A stretch of 64,000 nucleotides of DNA, taken from the NCBI GenBank assembly GCA_000711775.1, contig ARYC01001402.1:1-64000 (forward strand), given 5' to 3'. Below are positions 11,616 to 23,079 of the stretch, piece by piece. Both the position numbers and the translations under genes were made by a program. Source of the stretch: Oxytricha trifallax (lineage: Eukaryota > Ciliophora > Spirotrichea > Sporadotrichida > Oxytrichidae). The notes under the pieces were generated by a model. It had not been told where the DNA came from. It saw only the letters and a list, made by a program, of their open reading frames with translations, and made no database searches. Position 1 is the stretch's first letter. Each line of letters opens with the position of its first letter.

Positions 11616-12339
11616 GAGTTTTCAAGCATCAATACTGTATAATATTGATCGTATACATTTAAAAATTGATTTAATTATAACTTAAACTTTACTACTGATT
11701 AATCATGAATAATTTATAGAAAAATATCAGTTAAACATTTTCCTCCTACTATGAAATTTTGAAGTAAGTTTTGAATAAAAAGCTTTCCTCTTTCTTATTG
11801 ATTCTTACTAACAAGTTTCTGTATTATATGATAATAAGTAAATGGAAACTTTTACTTTAAGTAAATGATAAATGTAAATCCTTTTTTTAGAATAAACCAA
11901 GTTTATATATAAAATTAAGAAAATTGTATTAATTAGAATTATTGCAACAATAATGATAGAATAAGAACCTATAAATAAGAGCCTATGTTACAAAGAGCAA
12001 ATAAATGGAGACTAATTCAATTACTACTTCTCCATAAACTTGTTTCTTAACACAAAGATTTCCTTGAGTTCATAACCCTTTTTAATCAAACTTTTATAAA
12101 AAAATTAAATTCAATCATATATTCTTGCCCCAACCAAGTGGTGATCAGGAGCGAAAGCTCCTTCGGTTTTTTCTTTTATTTTTAATTTTAAACTTTAGGG
12201 TACTATTTTATTTATTATTTTATTAATTAAACCAAGTATTTTTGTACCTCTCATATAACTATAAGTTAAAAATTGTTGTTTAAATTTTGAACTTAGCATT
12301 AAATTTGTAAAAAGAATGAAATTTAATATAAATATTAAT
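11616..12339. other. Intergenic stretch with a strong GC hairpin
   Basis: AT-rich, no coding signal. A GC-rich island at 12126-12172 contains the stem aggagc/gctcct with loop gaaa, followed by cttcggtttttt. The hairpin-plus-T-run looks like the 3' end of a structured RNA, but no complete RNA gene was recognised. Confidence 0.35.
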
Positions 12340-12957
12340 TCAATGTTACTTTTGAGGTGGTCTACCTAATATTAAATGATTACGATTTGGTTAGTGTTAG
12401 CTGATTATAAGTGGCTTATAAACTTTCTTAAACTTATATTTTTCCAAATCAATTGGATCATAGTCTGGAAATGGCTCCTTTTTAGATACCGCAAACTCCC
12501 TATCTTTGTACTTGTCAATTCTGATATTCCAAAACAGTTTCTTATTTTATGAAAGTGAGCTTGGAAATAGCTCTATTGGCTCAAATCTATTTTCATTAAC
12601 ATCGAATGTATTAATAGGAAGGCGCTTAGTTTGCCTACTGAATTTAAGATTCATTAGGTGGGGATGAATTTAAGACTTGTCTTAATATATCTCAGGTAGA
12701 CTACTGATTCTTGAGATCGACACTTTACTATTGTCAAGTACTCTTTGTGAATGAGATTTGTTCAAATTTGACCCAAGTTGTTTGTGCTGAAGTAGAGGGT
12801 TTTTGGATTTCATTTCTGCTTGCTATATCTAATCTCTTAAGTTAATCGTGGTGTTGTGATCATCATCCTCATCTAAATGCTCATCTAATGGCCCCAAATG
12901 ACTTTTTGACAATTTAAAATATATAACTCCAAAATATATCTCTTGTTATTTTAAATT
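12340..12957 (-). CDS. Unrecognised small protein, 5' end uncertain
   Basis: The minus strand is open for 205 codons from 12957 to TGA at 12340-12342. The first in-frame ATG is at 12813 (157 residues), but the upstream text, with an acidic DEHLDEDDD stretch, also looks coding. The true start may lie in a spliced first exon or separate MDS. The C-terminal half has aromatic and basic residues (FWNIRIDKYKDREF, FPDYDPIDLEKYKFKK). No family was recognised. It is divergent from the RB-like gene. Confidence 0.6.
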
Positions 12958-13072
12958 TCATTTTATTTGAAGTCTGGTGGATGTGGGAGTATGAAGGAAG
13001 TTAGTTTATTTATAAATTGGATTGTTTAATTATAACTTATCATAAACAATATATATTTATTTTTACTCAAAA
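12958..13072. promoter_or_regulatory. Putative bidirectional promoter spacer
   Basis: About 115 bases between the minus-strand ORF and the RB-like start codon. It is AT-rich with a less AT-rich patch (tctggtggatgtggga). The layout suggests shared promoter space. No defined element. Confidence 0.25.
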
Positions 13073-14709
13073 ATGGACTTAGCCAAAGAATTACTATCAA
13101 GATACACCTAAGAGTACGCTCTTGACGAAAACACAAGAATTAAAGCTGAGGAATTATACAGAGAATACATCAGCAAGACCCCTCCACATCTTTATGTAAG
13201 AATATTAGCCTATTTTTCAAATGAAATGGGAAGATTTATGACTTCCCAGATAAATATTATAATTTGTCCGCGGTCCATGAACCGCAATTATTATATTTAT
13301 TTTCCAAAGGATGAGTCCTTAATTCAAATTCAAATAGGCTAATAACGAAAACTAACATCATCTTGTCATGAGAATTGCTATTTTAGTATCATCAAGATGC
13401 TAAGAGTTATATAAAATTGTGATAAAAGTTGGAATAATAAGTGAAATTGGCCAACTTTAAAATAAAATTTTCTAGTTAAAATATTCTTATATAAAAATTA
13501 TAAAATTTCCTTTTGAAATTTTCACATATATTTATTTTTAATAAATATATAGACAGAATAGATGGAATACTTAATATTTATTTTTTATTGGATGACAATA
13601 TATTATTTTAAATTTTGTATTTCTACTTAAAAAATAAAATTCACTAAGTACAAAACTATCGATAATATTACTGTTAGAGGAGCTGATCTCTCAGTAACTT
13701 AGTTCCTAAGAGGAAATCCAGAGTTTAGGTAAGACTTTTGCTATTTTAAATCCTTATATATCCTAAATATAATCGCAATTAAACTGAATATTATCACTTA
13801 ACGTGTCTATTTTATTTCTGTCTATCACATTTTAACATTTTAAATAGTATTGATGATTTCGCTTACAACCTGGGATTATTTATTGAACAAGTGCACTTGG
13901 ACTCAGTGGTCATTTCAGATTGCAATCTAATTATGAAAGAATTTACTCAAGCATTGACTGTTTTCAACAAATTCGAAGATATTTGGAACAAAATAGGCAT
14001 CAAGGACAAGTCACTGAATAAGGCAAGTGCTGAAAAAATTAGAAAACTCGCCTGGCTCATTTTCATAATCGCTAAAGGTATAAATATATACTTATTTAAA
14101 TCATCAAATTTTAGTTCGTATATTGTAAAGAAGAGGCGATTTAGTCGAATCCGCCTACATTTTAGTGGCAGTATTCATAATTTGCATTCAGTTATTGCCT
14201 GAAGATGTAACTTGCGAGCTAATTTAAAGTAAAGAAAAATCCAAGATTTCTCATTTTTTCTTTTTAGATTTCAAAAGAGACAACTAAATCGAAAATCCTA
14301 TTGAAGTTTCTCAAAGCTTTACCGAATATTTGATTCAGTATTTCAAACAAATCATTAAGGCTTAAGATGCTGATCCAATAATCTTATCAAGAGACACGGT
14401 CCATGAAATGTTGATTAAAGTAAGTAACTTGAATAATGAAATATGCATACACTATTGATTGTTACACCTCAATTATTCTTAATTAATTATAATTAGTTAA
14501 AATAAAAAGGGATGATCAAGGGATTAGACGATGGCACTCCCCATTCCGACCTATCTTTTATTGAAATGGAGCTTGAATGTCAATTACCTTCGAAATGTTT
14601 ACATAACATAATGAGTTCCGACAACTTGATCTCCAACTTCAAAAAGTTAGATTAGTTCTATCAGTAGAAGCTGCAACCCACAGAGCTTGACGATAGACAT
14701 TTCATCAAT
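13073..14709 (+). CDS. Retinoblastoma-family (pocket protein) N-terminal region, interrupted by TBE
   Basis: Pocket proteins restrain E2F/DP-driven S-phase genes in the nucleus. Exons were inferred from GT-AG boundaries with consistent phase: 13073-13195, 13649-13728, 13848-14077, 14136-14228, 14268-14419 and 14497-14709. Introns of 39-120 bases lie between exons 2 and 6; the gap after exon 1 is 453 bases and holds a hairpin element. The strongest family signal is LAWLIFIIAKGDL followed by a hydrophobic run and CIQLLPEDV, matching the RB/p107/p130 N-terminal cyclin-like fold. The later YLIQYFKQ, MLIKLKQKGMIKG and ELDDRHFIN resemble the p130 region ending in FDERIF. The frame reaches AAT at 14707-14709, where the transposon starts, and continues at 18848. 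Pocket A/B was not found in the window. Confidence 0.7.
13204..13343. repeat. 140-bp hairpin MITE in the first RB-like interruption
   Basis: A perfect 12-bp terminal inverted repeat, ATTAGCCTATTT at 13204-13215 and its complement at 13332-13343, bounds a segment whose centre is a second long imperfect hairpin around a GC-rich turn (gtccgcggtccatgaaccgc, 13266-13285). Flanking triplets are AAT and AAC, a near match to the ANT target of TBEs. It lies between exons 1 and 2 of the RB-like gene. Confidence 0.6.
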
Positions 14710-14869
14710 CAAAACCCCAAAACCCTTTCAGTAGTTTGATTGAGTTTTTGATTGATAAAAGTAGACTATTAGCGCATACTTTATTAGGGTTTTAATAGGT
14801 TTATGTAGGGGTTTAATGTTTAAATATTAGTAATTTAAGAGAGTATAACAAGCGAGTTTTTAAGATATC

Positions 14870-16315
14870 TCACACAAACATAAGCTTAGTGTCATGTGGC
14901 AGTTCTCTGAATTTTATCTTTCTAAGATGAATTTTAATTGTTTCTATTATTTGTTAATTCTCTTAGATTGGCTTGATAATAGTTGAGTATGCAAGTTCTC
15001 TGAGACCTCCAATTATTTTATTTTTATCTAGATATTGTTTAATTCTCTGCTTAGAATCTCTCTCACCCCTGCAGCTAAAGTAGTCGAATCTTGGCATGTC
15101 GCTCTCTATTATTATTACTGCTAGAGCCCAGATATCCCATTAAGTGTCTCCATCTCTCCAATCCTCTCTCTCTGGGAAATATCCAGGAGTGCCGTATACA
15201 TTTCCTTATACAGAGGCTTGCACTCTTTGAGCTCTGTTGAAGTCAATAATATAAACTCTTAGAGGCTGAAAGTTCATCATGATGTTCTCTGGCTTTAAAT
15301 CTCTATGAACATATCCTAGCTTATGAAGCTCTTCAATCCCATCAACTATCTGCTATACTATCTAGCCAATTTATCTCTGAAATATATTGTAAGATAAGAA
15401 TTCTCTGTAAGTCATTTCAAGTAAAGGAAGCCTGAAGGCTACATGATCTTTACAAAGTAAATAGCATCAAGCTAGATGAGATGCCTGCACTCATTTAACT
15501 TTGCCTTTTAAAGAGCATAATACTCATTAGCAATTCCATTTGGAACTTGTCATCAGCAAGGAAGTAATTGAATGAATATATCTTGTAAGCATAATAGTCA
15601 TCAGTAATGACTCTCTTCTCTATTTTATCTTCAAGAGTGAGGTAACTTACTAAGCAAGAATCTAAGTCAATAATTTTTAATATAGGAATCTTCATTGCCT
15701 CTATTTGAACCATGATTTTATTAATCTCAGAGACTGGAAAGTTCTTGACTGCTTTCTTCATTTTAACTTACTTCTACACTTCAACTCGAAGAGACTCCAC
15801 TGGGTTTCTTGATCTCCTCTTTTAAAGGAATCTATTCCCTGTAGGTTCATGAATAAAGACAAAACTTTAATTGTGATTTTTCTTTAAGTGCACTTTGAGG
15901 TCTCTAGTAAGAGAACATGGCTTCTCACAGAAATCACAGACATAATTCACATCTTTCTTTTAATGCTTGAGATATAACCTTGACATATCGTTGTGTATAT
16001 CTCTCAAGTGTCTCTTATAAGTTGACTTGTAAGGGAAAACTTTATTGCATTCTTTGCATTAATAGTCAACTTTGGCTGGTATTTATTAATGCTCTAGGCC
16101 GGGATGTTTAACCTCCTCCTCAATTTGCACAGCTTTTATGACAACCTCCTGCTTAACTAATATTTAAATCTCAAAGCTAGACTGTTCAAAGTTGTCATAA
16201 GTAGGCTCCCACTGAGTCCAAGCGTCTCGGTCTCTACTTTTCTTGGTTGCTGGAATGATAACTTTTATTGGCTTGATCCAAGTAATGCCGCTCTTCTTAA
16301 CAGGTTAGCGATCAT
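14870..16315 (-). pseudogene. TBE zinc-finger/kinase-like ORF ('57-kDa' class), copy 1
   Basis: Minus strand, start ATG 16315, stop TGA 14870-14872, about 482 codons, the size expected for the 57-kDa TBE protein. The N-terminal half has two C2H2-type fingers (CKECNKVFPYKSTYKRHLRDIH and YVCDFCEKPC...HLKKNH). The C-terminal half is protein-kinase-like: HRDLKPENIM (catalytic loop), IIDFNRA in place of DFG, GTPGYFPERED (activation segment) and QWDIWAL. Frame changes occur near 16265 and 15500, so it is broken here. Its role in TBE biology is unknown; kinase activity would be unusual with Asn replacing Gly of DFG. Confidence 0.85.
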
Positions 16316-16879
16316 TTTAGTTTGCTGATATATTTTATTATAATAATGATAAAATATACCTTGATAAACTAAAATAGGAGAGTATAAGCCACTCTGGTAG
16401 ATTCTTTGCTGAGAGGTAAGAAAATTAACTAACCATAAAAAACTGTAAGTTGACATATTTTATGAGAATTTTAAACATTTTAGTAAATTAAAATACTCCT
16501 AATAAAAGTTTGTTTCTATAGGAGGTCCACCAAATCAAGTTTGAACTTAATTTGGAGGTAAAGGTATTAAAAAGTTTTAAATTTAATATGCTCCTAATTA
16601 AATTTTAACCTTAAAATTTAACTCCTAATAAAGTTTGAACTAAGTTGGAGGACCTCCTAAAATAATTAAACATTATTAGGAGCAATTAAATGGAGATAGT
16701 TCGATAAAAATGGAAATCAATCTGTGAAACTTGGAGCAAGGTTTTCAATGCTTCTCCGCATATCTTTTCAAGGTTGACCTCCAGTAGGTCCTCCCTATTT
16801 AGTAGTAAGATTTTAATAAACTTAAAATGCAAATCCATAATTTTAAATTTCATTAACATTTCTAGAAAGAGCAAGCAAG

Positions 16880-17666
16880 ATGAAGTCTATGAATGATGCA
16901 ATGAAGAGAATTTAATCTCAAGATTTAATAGGAAAATTTAGAAGTAAAGAGGACCTTTATAGATATTTGGTATAGCAAGGTAAGCTCTTAAGTAAGATTA
17001 ATAAATCCATTATAGTTGGATTACTCTTGCCAACTTAGGAGGGAACTAAAATCTCATTCTTAAAGCCTTACTGAGTGAAGAGAAAAAGCTTTTAAGTCTA
17101 ATGAAATTAGGATGATAGAGATACCTAACTACCCTGAAATATCAGTAACAAACCTATATGACGATGCTATGAGCGATCCGGACGTAGCTCTCTACCTTCC
17201 ATCAAAGCTACAGCTCTCAAATAAGTTGCCAGAGAGAAACTTATTCTTTGGTGTTCTTGCAACTCTGAAACCTGAGTACTTAAATGAAGTAATTTAAGAA
17301 GCTCAAAAGAACGATACAGCATCTCTCCTGAAGAAAAAGAGAAGCAAGGTATTAAAATAAGCGACACCTGGCTCTAGGAACTTCAAAAACATCCTTTAAA
17401 CTCAAGTAAGCTAAGTCTTCTAACTTTATAGAAAAACCAGGTACTGCTATATACTTGATGAAAGAGCACAGCAAATTAAACAAAGAGAGAAAGTCTCAAG
17501 TAAAACATGAATTGAGTAAGAGGCTCTTCAAAGATTTATAAAAGCCAGAAGAAATGAACATAGATGCAGGAGCTGGACTAAGAGAAGAAACATAGGCCCA
17601 AGCAAGCCTTAAGAGGAAGAAAAGAAAGAGAAGCCAAATCCCATCACGGGCAAATTTAATATGTGA
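16880..17666 (+). pseudogene. TBE middle ORF ('22-kDa' class), copy 1
   Basis: Plus strand, ATG 16880, C-terminal TGA 17664-17666. Matches the middle ORF of copies 2 and 3 (shared MNDAMK, FRSKEDL, EGTKISFL, LSNKLP, KKEK). Frame changes near 17070, 17310 and 17420 break it. The last bases overlap the 3' end of the transposase on the other strand by about 20 bp. Function unknown; no domain recognised. Confidence 0.8.
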
Positions 17667-18717
17667 ACTTATTCATTCGCTTAAATCTAAAACTTATTTA
17701 TATACACAAAATCTCCCTCTCTTGCGCATACTATGCTTTATCATCGCAGACTCTCTTAGCAGCACTCTTAATAAAATCGACAGTATCTATCTTTAAATAA
17801 TGCATCAAATGGTAGAACAGCAATTTATTATAATGACCTTTCAATAACCCCCAATATAATTCAATTCCAATGAACTAAGGGCTGTAAGGAACATTAAATA
17901 CAGGTGTTATATTTAGACTTTCATATTCCTTCCTTGAGTCTTTAGTTTTATGAACTGACAAGTTATCAACGAAAAGAATAATCTCTTAGTCAGCGTACTT
18001 ATCTCTGAGTTATTGCAAGAACTAAATATATTATTCAGTCTTTATAGAACGAGGGTGAATAACATAAGTCTCGAGGCCACTATCTTCACTTATTCCTCCA
18101 AGAATAGCATGAGTTTAAACTTAACCTTTTAGTCATAAACTTCTAAATTACTATACCTCTTGTACCAAGACCTTGATATAAAGGTATTGAATGTAAATAC
18201 AGCTTCATCAGCGTGTATGAACTTTATATTATGCTCTTAAGACCTCTGCATTTAATCGAATATATAATTTAAATTAGTATTATAAAATGGAACATTAAAG
18301 TAAATCACTCTCTTAATGCGATTGACTGTCCTGTAAGATATTCCGTTCTTTTTAGATATGTTACTATCGATTAAGCAGATATGTGAAGCTCAGGAAATTG
18401 GCAATGAAACATCACAGCCCTCTAGGCTAGAGAGAAATGAGCCCAGTATTTAAGAGTCTTATCATTAATAAGATATTCAATATGATGCTGCTAAAATTTT
18501 AAGGGTATCTTAGGCTTAGAATTAAGATGCTATCTTTTTAAATTCAATGCTAATAGACAGTGAGACATCACAGTTGCTGGAGATTTATGGAGGACCTTGC
18601 TATAGACGTATAATTTAGAACAGGCTTGAGTTATTCACTATATTCATCACATCCATATCGCAACTTAAACAATAAATCTATATACTCACTGTCATAAACT
18701 GATCCCAAACCTCGCAT
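17644..18717 (-). pseudogene. TBE DDE transposase ('42-kDa' class), copy 1
   Basis: Minus strand from ATG 18717 to TGA 17644-17646, about 358 codons, the size of the TBE 42-kDa transposase. First catalytic Asp region IHADEAVFTFN, second in LFVDNLSVHKTK, Glu in PQFIGIELYWG. This is the Tc1/mariner-IS630 superfamily fold. Frame changes near 18540, 18330 and 18120 interrupt it. The enzyme class is implicated in developmental DNA elimination in Oxytricha, but this copy is disrupted. Confidence 0.85.
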
Positions 18718-18847
18718 ATACTCACTTAAAATACTAATATTTAAACATTAAACCCCTGCATAAACCCAAATAAAGCATGCACTAATAGTCTACTTTTATC
18801 AATCAAAAACTCAATCAAACAACTGAAAGGGTTTTGGGGTTTTGAAA

Positions 18848-18926
18848 AGATCACGAAACATCTATCTTAAGTTGTATTAATCGTCAATTTTCTAAATTAT
18901 TATGTAGAATGATAAGCCAAAGTATG
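18848..18926 (+). CDS. RB-like reading frame resumes after TBE copy 1
   Basis: If bases 14710-18847 (element plus one target triplet) are removed, ...HFIN is followed in frame by RSRNIYLKLYQ and about 15 more residues, then a possible splice donor or IES edge near 18926. The frame itself stays TGA-free further, but the sequence becomes strongly AT-rich and no pocket-domain motif appears. The right boundary is therefore uncertain. Confidence 0.45.
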
Positions 18927-19322
18927 GTGTCAGTATTTTCATTATTTAAGTTAAATCAATATTGAACAATTTTCTTCTCTCTGAATTGATAATAAATTAT
19001 TAATATTCATTTTTTCCTAACAAATATTAGAGTAATTTATAAATATATTAACCTCAATAATTAAAATTTCTTTTTTAAATATCATGTCTCAATAAGAATA
19101 ACAATCAATTATAAATATTATATTTTTAAAGGATAATCAAAAGATTTATAATCTCAGTTTAGTTTTCACTTGAACTCATTCATCTCTATTTTAAAGCTCT
19201 TTTATTGCATACTATTACATTTATTTTTAATATCACAAATTCTTTTATTTTATATCATATTATACAAAAACGATCTATGATTTTATATGGTTATAATCTT
19301 GCAATAATTCTGCTAAATTAAT
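18927..19322. other. AT-rich stretch right of TBE copy 1
   Basis: About 400 bases of AT-rich sequence between the RB-like segment and a foldback element. No motif, RNA or clear coding segment was recognised. Confidence 0.4.
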
Positions 19323-19738
19323 ATTGTAGGAATACATTCGAAATTGGGAAATTATTTTAATATAAATTTATTATAAATTAAAATATTGGCAGTTAAAGTT
19401 GGCCAATTTAAACGATCTTGGGCTCATTCTATAGAGAATTCAAAATTAGCTGGACTTTACTTGTGGCGGTACTATTTTATCGCATCGAGGGAGCAAGATA
19501 ACTTCACTTTAATGTGTGGGTAAAATTTAATGAATTTAGATGCATTTTATTAAAGTGAAGTTATCTTGCTCCCTCGATGCGATAAAATAGTACCGCCACA
19601 AGTAAAGTCCAGCTAATTTTGAATTCTCTATAGAATGAGCCCAAGATCGTTTAAATTGGCCAACTTTAACTGCCAATATTTTAATTTATAATAAATTTAA
19701 ATAAAATAATTTCCCAATTTCGAATGTATTCCTACAAT
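19323..19738. repeat. Foldback element P1 (416 bp) with AAT target duplication
   Basis: Near-perfect inverted arms at 19323-19511 and 19551-19738 with a 39-bp spacer. Ends read ATTGTAGG...CCTACAAT and are flanked on both sides by AAT, the target used by TBEs. The arms are less AT-rich than the surroundings. A related end (ATTGTAGGAATACATTTG) recurs at 61424, so it is a family. Confidence 0.85.
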
Positions 19739-20446
19739 AATATAAAATAGCAATAATACTCTTAATATCCATATAAAATTAAATACTCATTTAATTATGA
19801 ATAGAATTTATATTAAAACAACTCAAAGGTTTAATTTTAACAAAAAATTTGTATTTTCTAAACAAATAAGTCATTATAATAAATATTAAAGTTGATACAA
19901 TTAAAATTGAATAATTTGATAAAGATTAAGTATATAAAAATTAAGATATATACAAATGTTTAAATAAAGTTATGTTTATATCATTAAAAAACTACTCTTC
20001 TCAAGAATGACAATGGAAAATGTTAATAAAAGATTGTTTTATTATAGATTAAATAAATCTGTAATATAATTTTAATCACAATAGTAGCGTCCTAAAAGAA
20101 AGTTTAATTAAAATAAGTCTTGCTAAATATATTTGTTGATAATATTAATTATAGTAAAATCAATAAATATTATATTAATTAAAAAAATATTACATACTAT
20201 TAAATTTATTACAAGAAAGAAAATTTCTAGAACTAAAAGAAATAAATAAAAGATTGTATTAATAAAAAAATAATTAAACTCAAAAAGAAACCTAAAAAAA
20301 AATAAAAGAATGATCATATTGAAAAAATCATTAAAATTAATAATAAATTACTGAAATATATTTAAAATAAATATATTTTTAATGATCACAAAAGAATAAA
20401 TAATAAAAAGAATCGTAAGACTATAAATTATAAAATTAGAGTTTTA
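19739..20446. other. AT-rich stretch, no gene seen
   Basis: About 700 bases of very AT-rich DNA between two foldback elements. Open stretches here are low-complexity (Ile/Leu/Phe) and not protein-like. Nothing supported. Confidence 0.4.
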
Positions 20447-21429
20447 ATTAAGGTACAATTATTCAATTGAAAGTCAATCAGTATCTCTAAAATATAAAAA
20501 CGTGATTAATAATTTATTCTGAGTCATTAAAAACGATCTAATTTTTTAAGAGATATTATGATATTGAAACTACTCCACTCTTGGAGCAACCCTGATATTC
20601 ACTACTATATGAGTCATTTCTATACTTAGAGTCTGTATTCTGAGTAATATTGACATTGTGTCTTGGTGCATTCATCTTAAGCACGGTATTATCACAATTT
20701 TTGTAGTTTATCTGCATTTCGTTACAATATTCGTGCTGATTTTTCGTTTATCAACTGTGATACCGTGAGTAACAGTAACTGTTTGTCAGCAGTAACATCT
20801 GTAAAAAAACAGAATTGTGATTTTTGAATTTTTTTGTACATAAATAGTGTTGGTGTGCCTCAATATCATCGTGTATTTTCTTGGATATTTCATTTTTGCC
20901 AAAAAGTAAAAACATTTTTCACAAATAATGATTCTCTAAATAGAAAGTAGTTTTTGCTTAAGCAGAAACATTTTTGGCAAAAATGAAATATCCAAGAAAA
21001 TACACGATGATATTGAGGCACACCAACACTATTTATGTACAAAAAAATTCAAAAATCACAATTCTGTTTTTTTACAGATGTTACTGCTGACAAACAGTTA
21101 CTGTTACTCACGGTATCACAGTTGATAAACGAAAAATCAGCACGAATATTGTAACGAAATGCAGATAAACTACAAAAATTGTGATAATACCGTGCTTAAG
21201 ATGAATGCACCAAGACACAATGTCAATATTACTCAGAATACAGACTCTAAGTATAGAAATGACTCATATAGTAGTGAATATCAGGGTTGCTCCAAGAGTG
21301 GAGTAGTTTCAATATCATAATATCTCTTAAAAAATTAGATCGTTTTTAATGACTCAGAATAAATTATTAATCACGTTTTTATATTTTAGAGATACTGATT
21401 GACTTTCAATTGAATAATTTTACCTTAAT
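20447..21429. repeat. Foldback element P2 (983 bp, ~459-bp arms)
   Basis: Arms 20447-20905 and 20971-21429 are almost identical inverted copies around a 65-bp spacer. Outer ends read ATTAAGGTA...TACCTTAAT. No clear target duplication was found. Each arm carries coding-like text: reading outward on the right arm from about 20991, a TGA-free stretch containing KKIHDDIEAHQHYLC is followed, at about 21201, by an ATG opening MNAPRHNVNITQNTDSKYRN and onward. A splice-like tttttttacag at 21066-21076 precedes it. This suggests a captured gene fragment duplicated as a palindrome. Confidence 0.85.
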
Positions 21430-22685
21430 AATTCTTAAAATTAAAAATAAATAAATATCAAGCTATGATAAGAATATTAACTAAGAAAGTTAATTGCTAG
21501 GTGAAGTACCAATCTCTCTCAGGGCTTACAAATAAAGCTTATCTTATACACTAAGGCTTGCTGAGGGTAGACAGGGGTTGATGGGTTCACCGTAATAGGG
21601 GTCTGACGGCAGGGTTCAATCTGTCAGCTTCTACACTGCATGAGTGGGATTTTGACTTAAGGATTTCCATATATAGATGAGCTGCCTAGCGTAAGTTCAG
21701 CTAAAACCCATGAGTTAAAATTTTAATATGGATTTTTTAAAAATTATAATTTTTAAATCAAAATAATTGAATCTATAAAGCTTCTTTTTGATGATTAAAA
21801 ATAAAAAATGCAATTTGACTTAATGATATTTTATGTCAATGTCCCTTTTTTGTTGATAAAATAATTTTATATTTTATAACCTCATTTTTTTAAAATTATT
21901 ATTTCTTATCTAAATTGTCAAGAAAGTCTAATTAATCTCCTTTTTATAAATTAATTAATTGTAAGTCATGTGTATATTGAGATTGACTTTATTAAAAGTT
22001 TTTCTTAAAGTATTTTGCCAACAAGGTTTTAGATCACTACATTGTTTTAAACATTATGAGCAATATGCGTATAAGTTTTAAATGAGGCCCTAATTAGGTA
22101 AATTAACTATTAATAATATTATGAAGATTTTATTTGATAATTATCATGTTTATCTAGACATCCATTTAGTTGATTAGCTTTAAGCAAATTTTATTTTAAA
22201 TTGATGTAAAAAACTTAAATTTAAAGCCAAAGATAAATTACAGTCATTTATTATTTTCTATTGTAGTTTGAAAAAGCAGTTTAATTCTTTAATCATAAAC
22301 TATATTTATTAACTTATATAAGCTATTTCTATTTTTCATTTAAATTCAAACTAACAGATATACAAATGTAAAGTAAGTCAAATTAGGAAAAGAAAATTTT
22401 CAATTTCTAGAGGTTTAGGAAATTAAATATATTTTATAAATCTACAATAATAAGATAGCTCTTTTTTTAAAAACACTGAATAATTGAATATAAATTCCCA
22501 AAATATTTAAATAAATTGATAATAAAAAACTTTGACATACTGTAATCATTACTATAAACAAAAGAATTGAGCTTAGTGTTATTAAACTTTAACTTTTTAA
22601 TTTAAATAAATTAAGATATTAACAAAATTTGAAAGTATTTATAATTTGAAGATTCAAAGAGTTTTATTTTATTTTAATATATTAC
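21430..22685. other. AT-rich stretch with one GC-rich structured island
   Basis: Mostly AT-rich with no coding signal. The exception is 21500-21715, a clearly GC-richer island with internal stems (ctgac...gtcag at 21611-21636) and a gggttcaatc word resembling a Pol III B box. It is described separately in the findings. No known RNA was recognised. Confidence 0.35.
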
Positions 22686-22850
22686 ACATAGGGTCTGCGG
22701 ATTTTCAAAATTTAAAATGAGGAATTTAAAGATTTTGAATTAATTTAATAAATATATACTAATTATAAAAATATTTATCATTCTTATATTCCGCAGAGGC
22801 CTGCGGAATCACAAATCCGCAGACCCTCTGCGGATTATTAAATTATTTTA
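22686..22850. repeat. Small GC inverted-repeat cluster
   Basis: gggtctgcggatttt at 22690-22704 recurs inverted as aaatccgcagaccc at about 22812-22825. Next to it are the palindromes ccgcag/ctgcgg (22793-22807) and ctctgcggat. The pattern suggests a small MITE of about 140-160 bp. Exact ends are unclear. Confidence 0.45.
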
Positions 22851-23079
22851 AAAAAACAATATAAATTAAATTATAAAAATGACCAAATATACTAATTGAA
22901 TTTGGGTAATTTTTTAAAAAAATTATTAATAAAAACATATAGAATTTATTAGTCATTCTGATTTAAGATTATATAGTCATTAAAGACTTTAAATTAAAAT
23001 ATTTTACGAAATTAATTCTAATCTTATAACTAGAATAAATGAAAAAATATTTTATTCATCGTGACTTACCTATTGGTGT

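Larger units (their letters stand above)
14710..18844. mobile_element. TBE: TBE transposon, complete copy 1 (4135 bp)
   Basis: Both ends begin CAAAACCCCAAAACCC and share an inverted repeat of roughly 80-110 bp (left 14710 onward, right complement to 18844). The three ORFs have the typical TBE arrangement: zinc-finger/kinase ORF (minus), middle ORF (plus) and DDE transposase (minus). The left target triplet is AAT; the right one reads AAA, one mismatch to a 3-bp duplication. All three ORFs carry frame breaks, so this copy is probably not autonomous. It sits inside the RB-like reading frame. Confidence 0.95.

Noticed and set aside
19551..19640. Host coding sequence in P1 arms
   Set aside because: Two frames are open for about 25-30 codons only; too short to support, unlike P2 and P4.
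20123..20317. Hydrophobic 64-codon open frame on the minus strand
   Set aside because: Pure AT-driven Ile/Phe/Leu sequence in the AT-rich gap between foldbacks; no motif.
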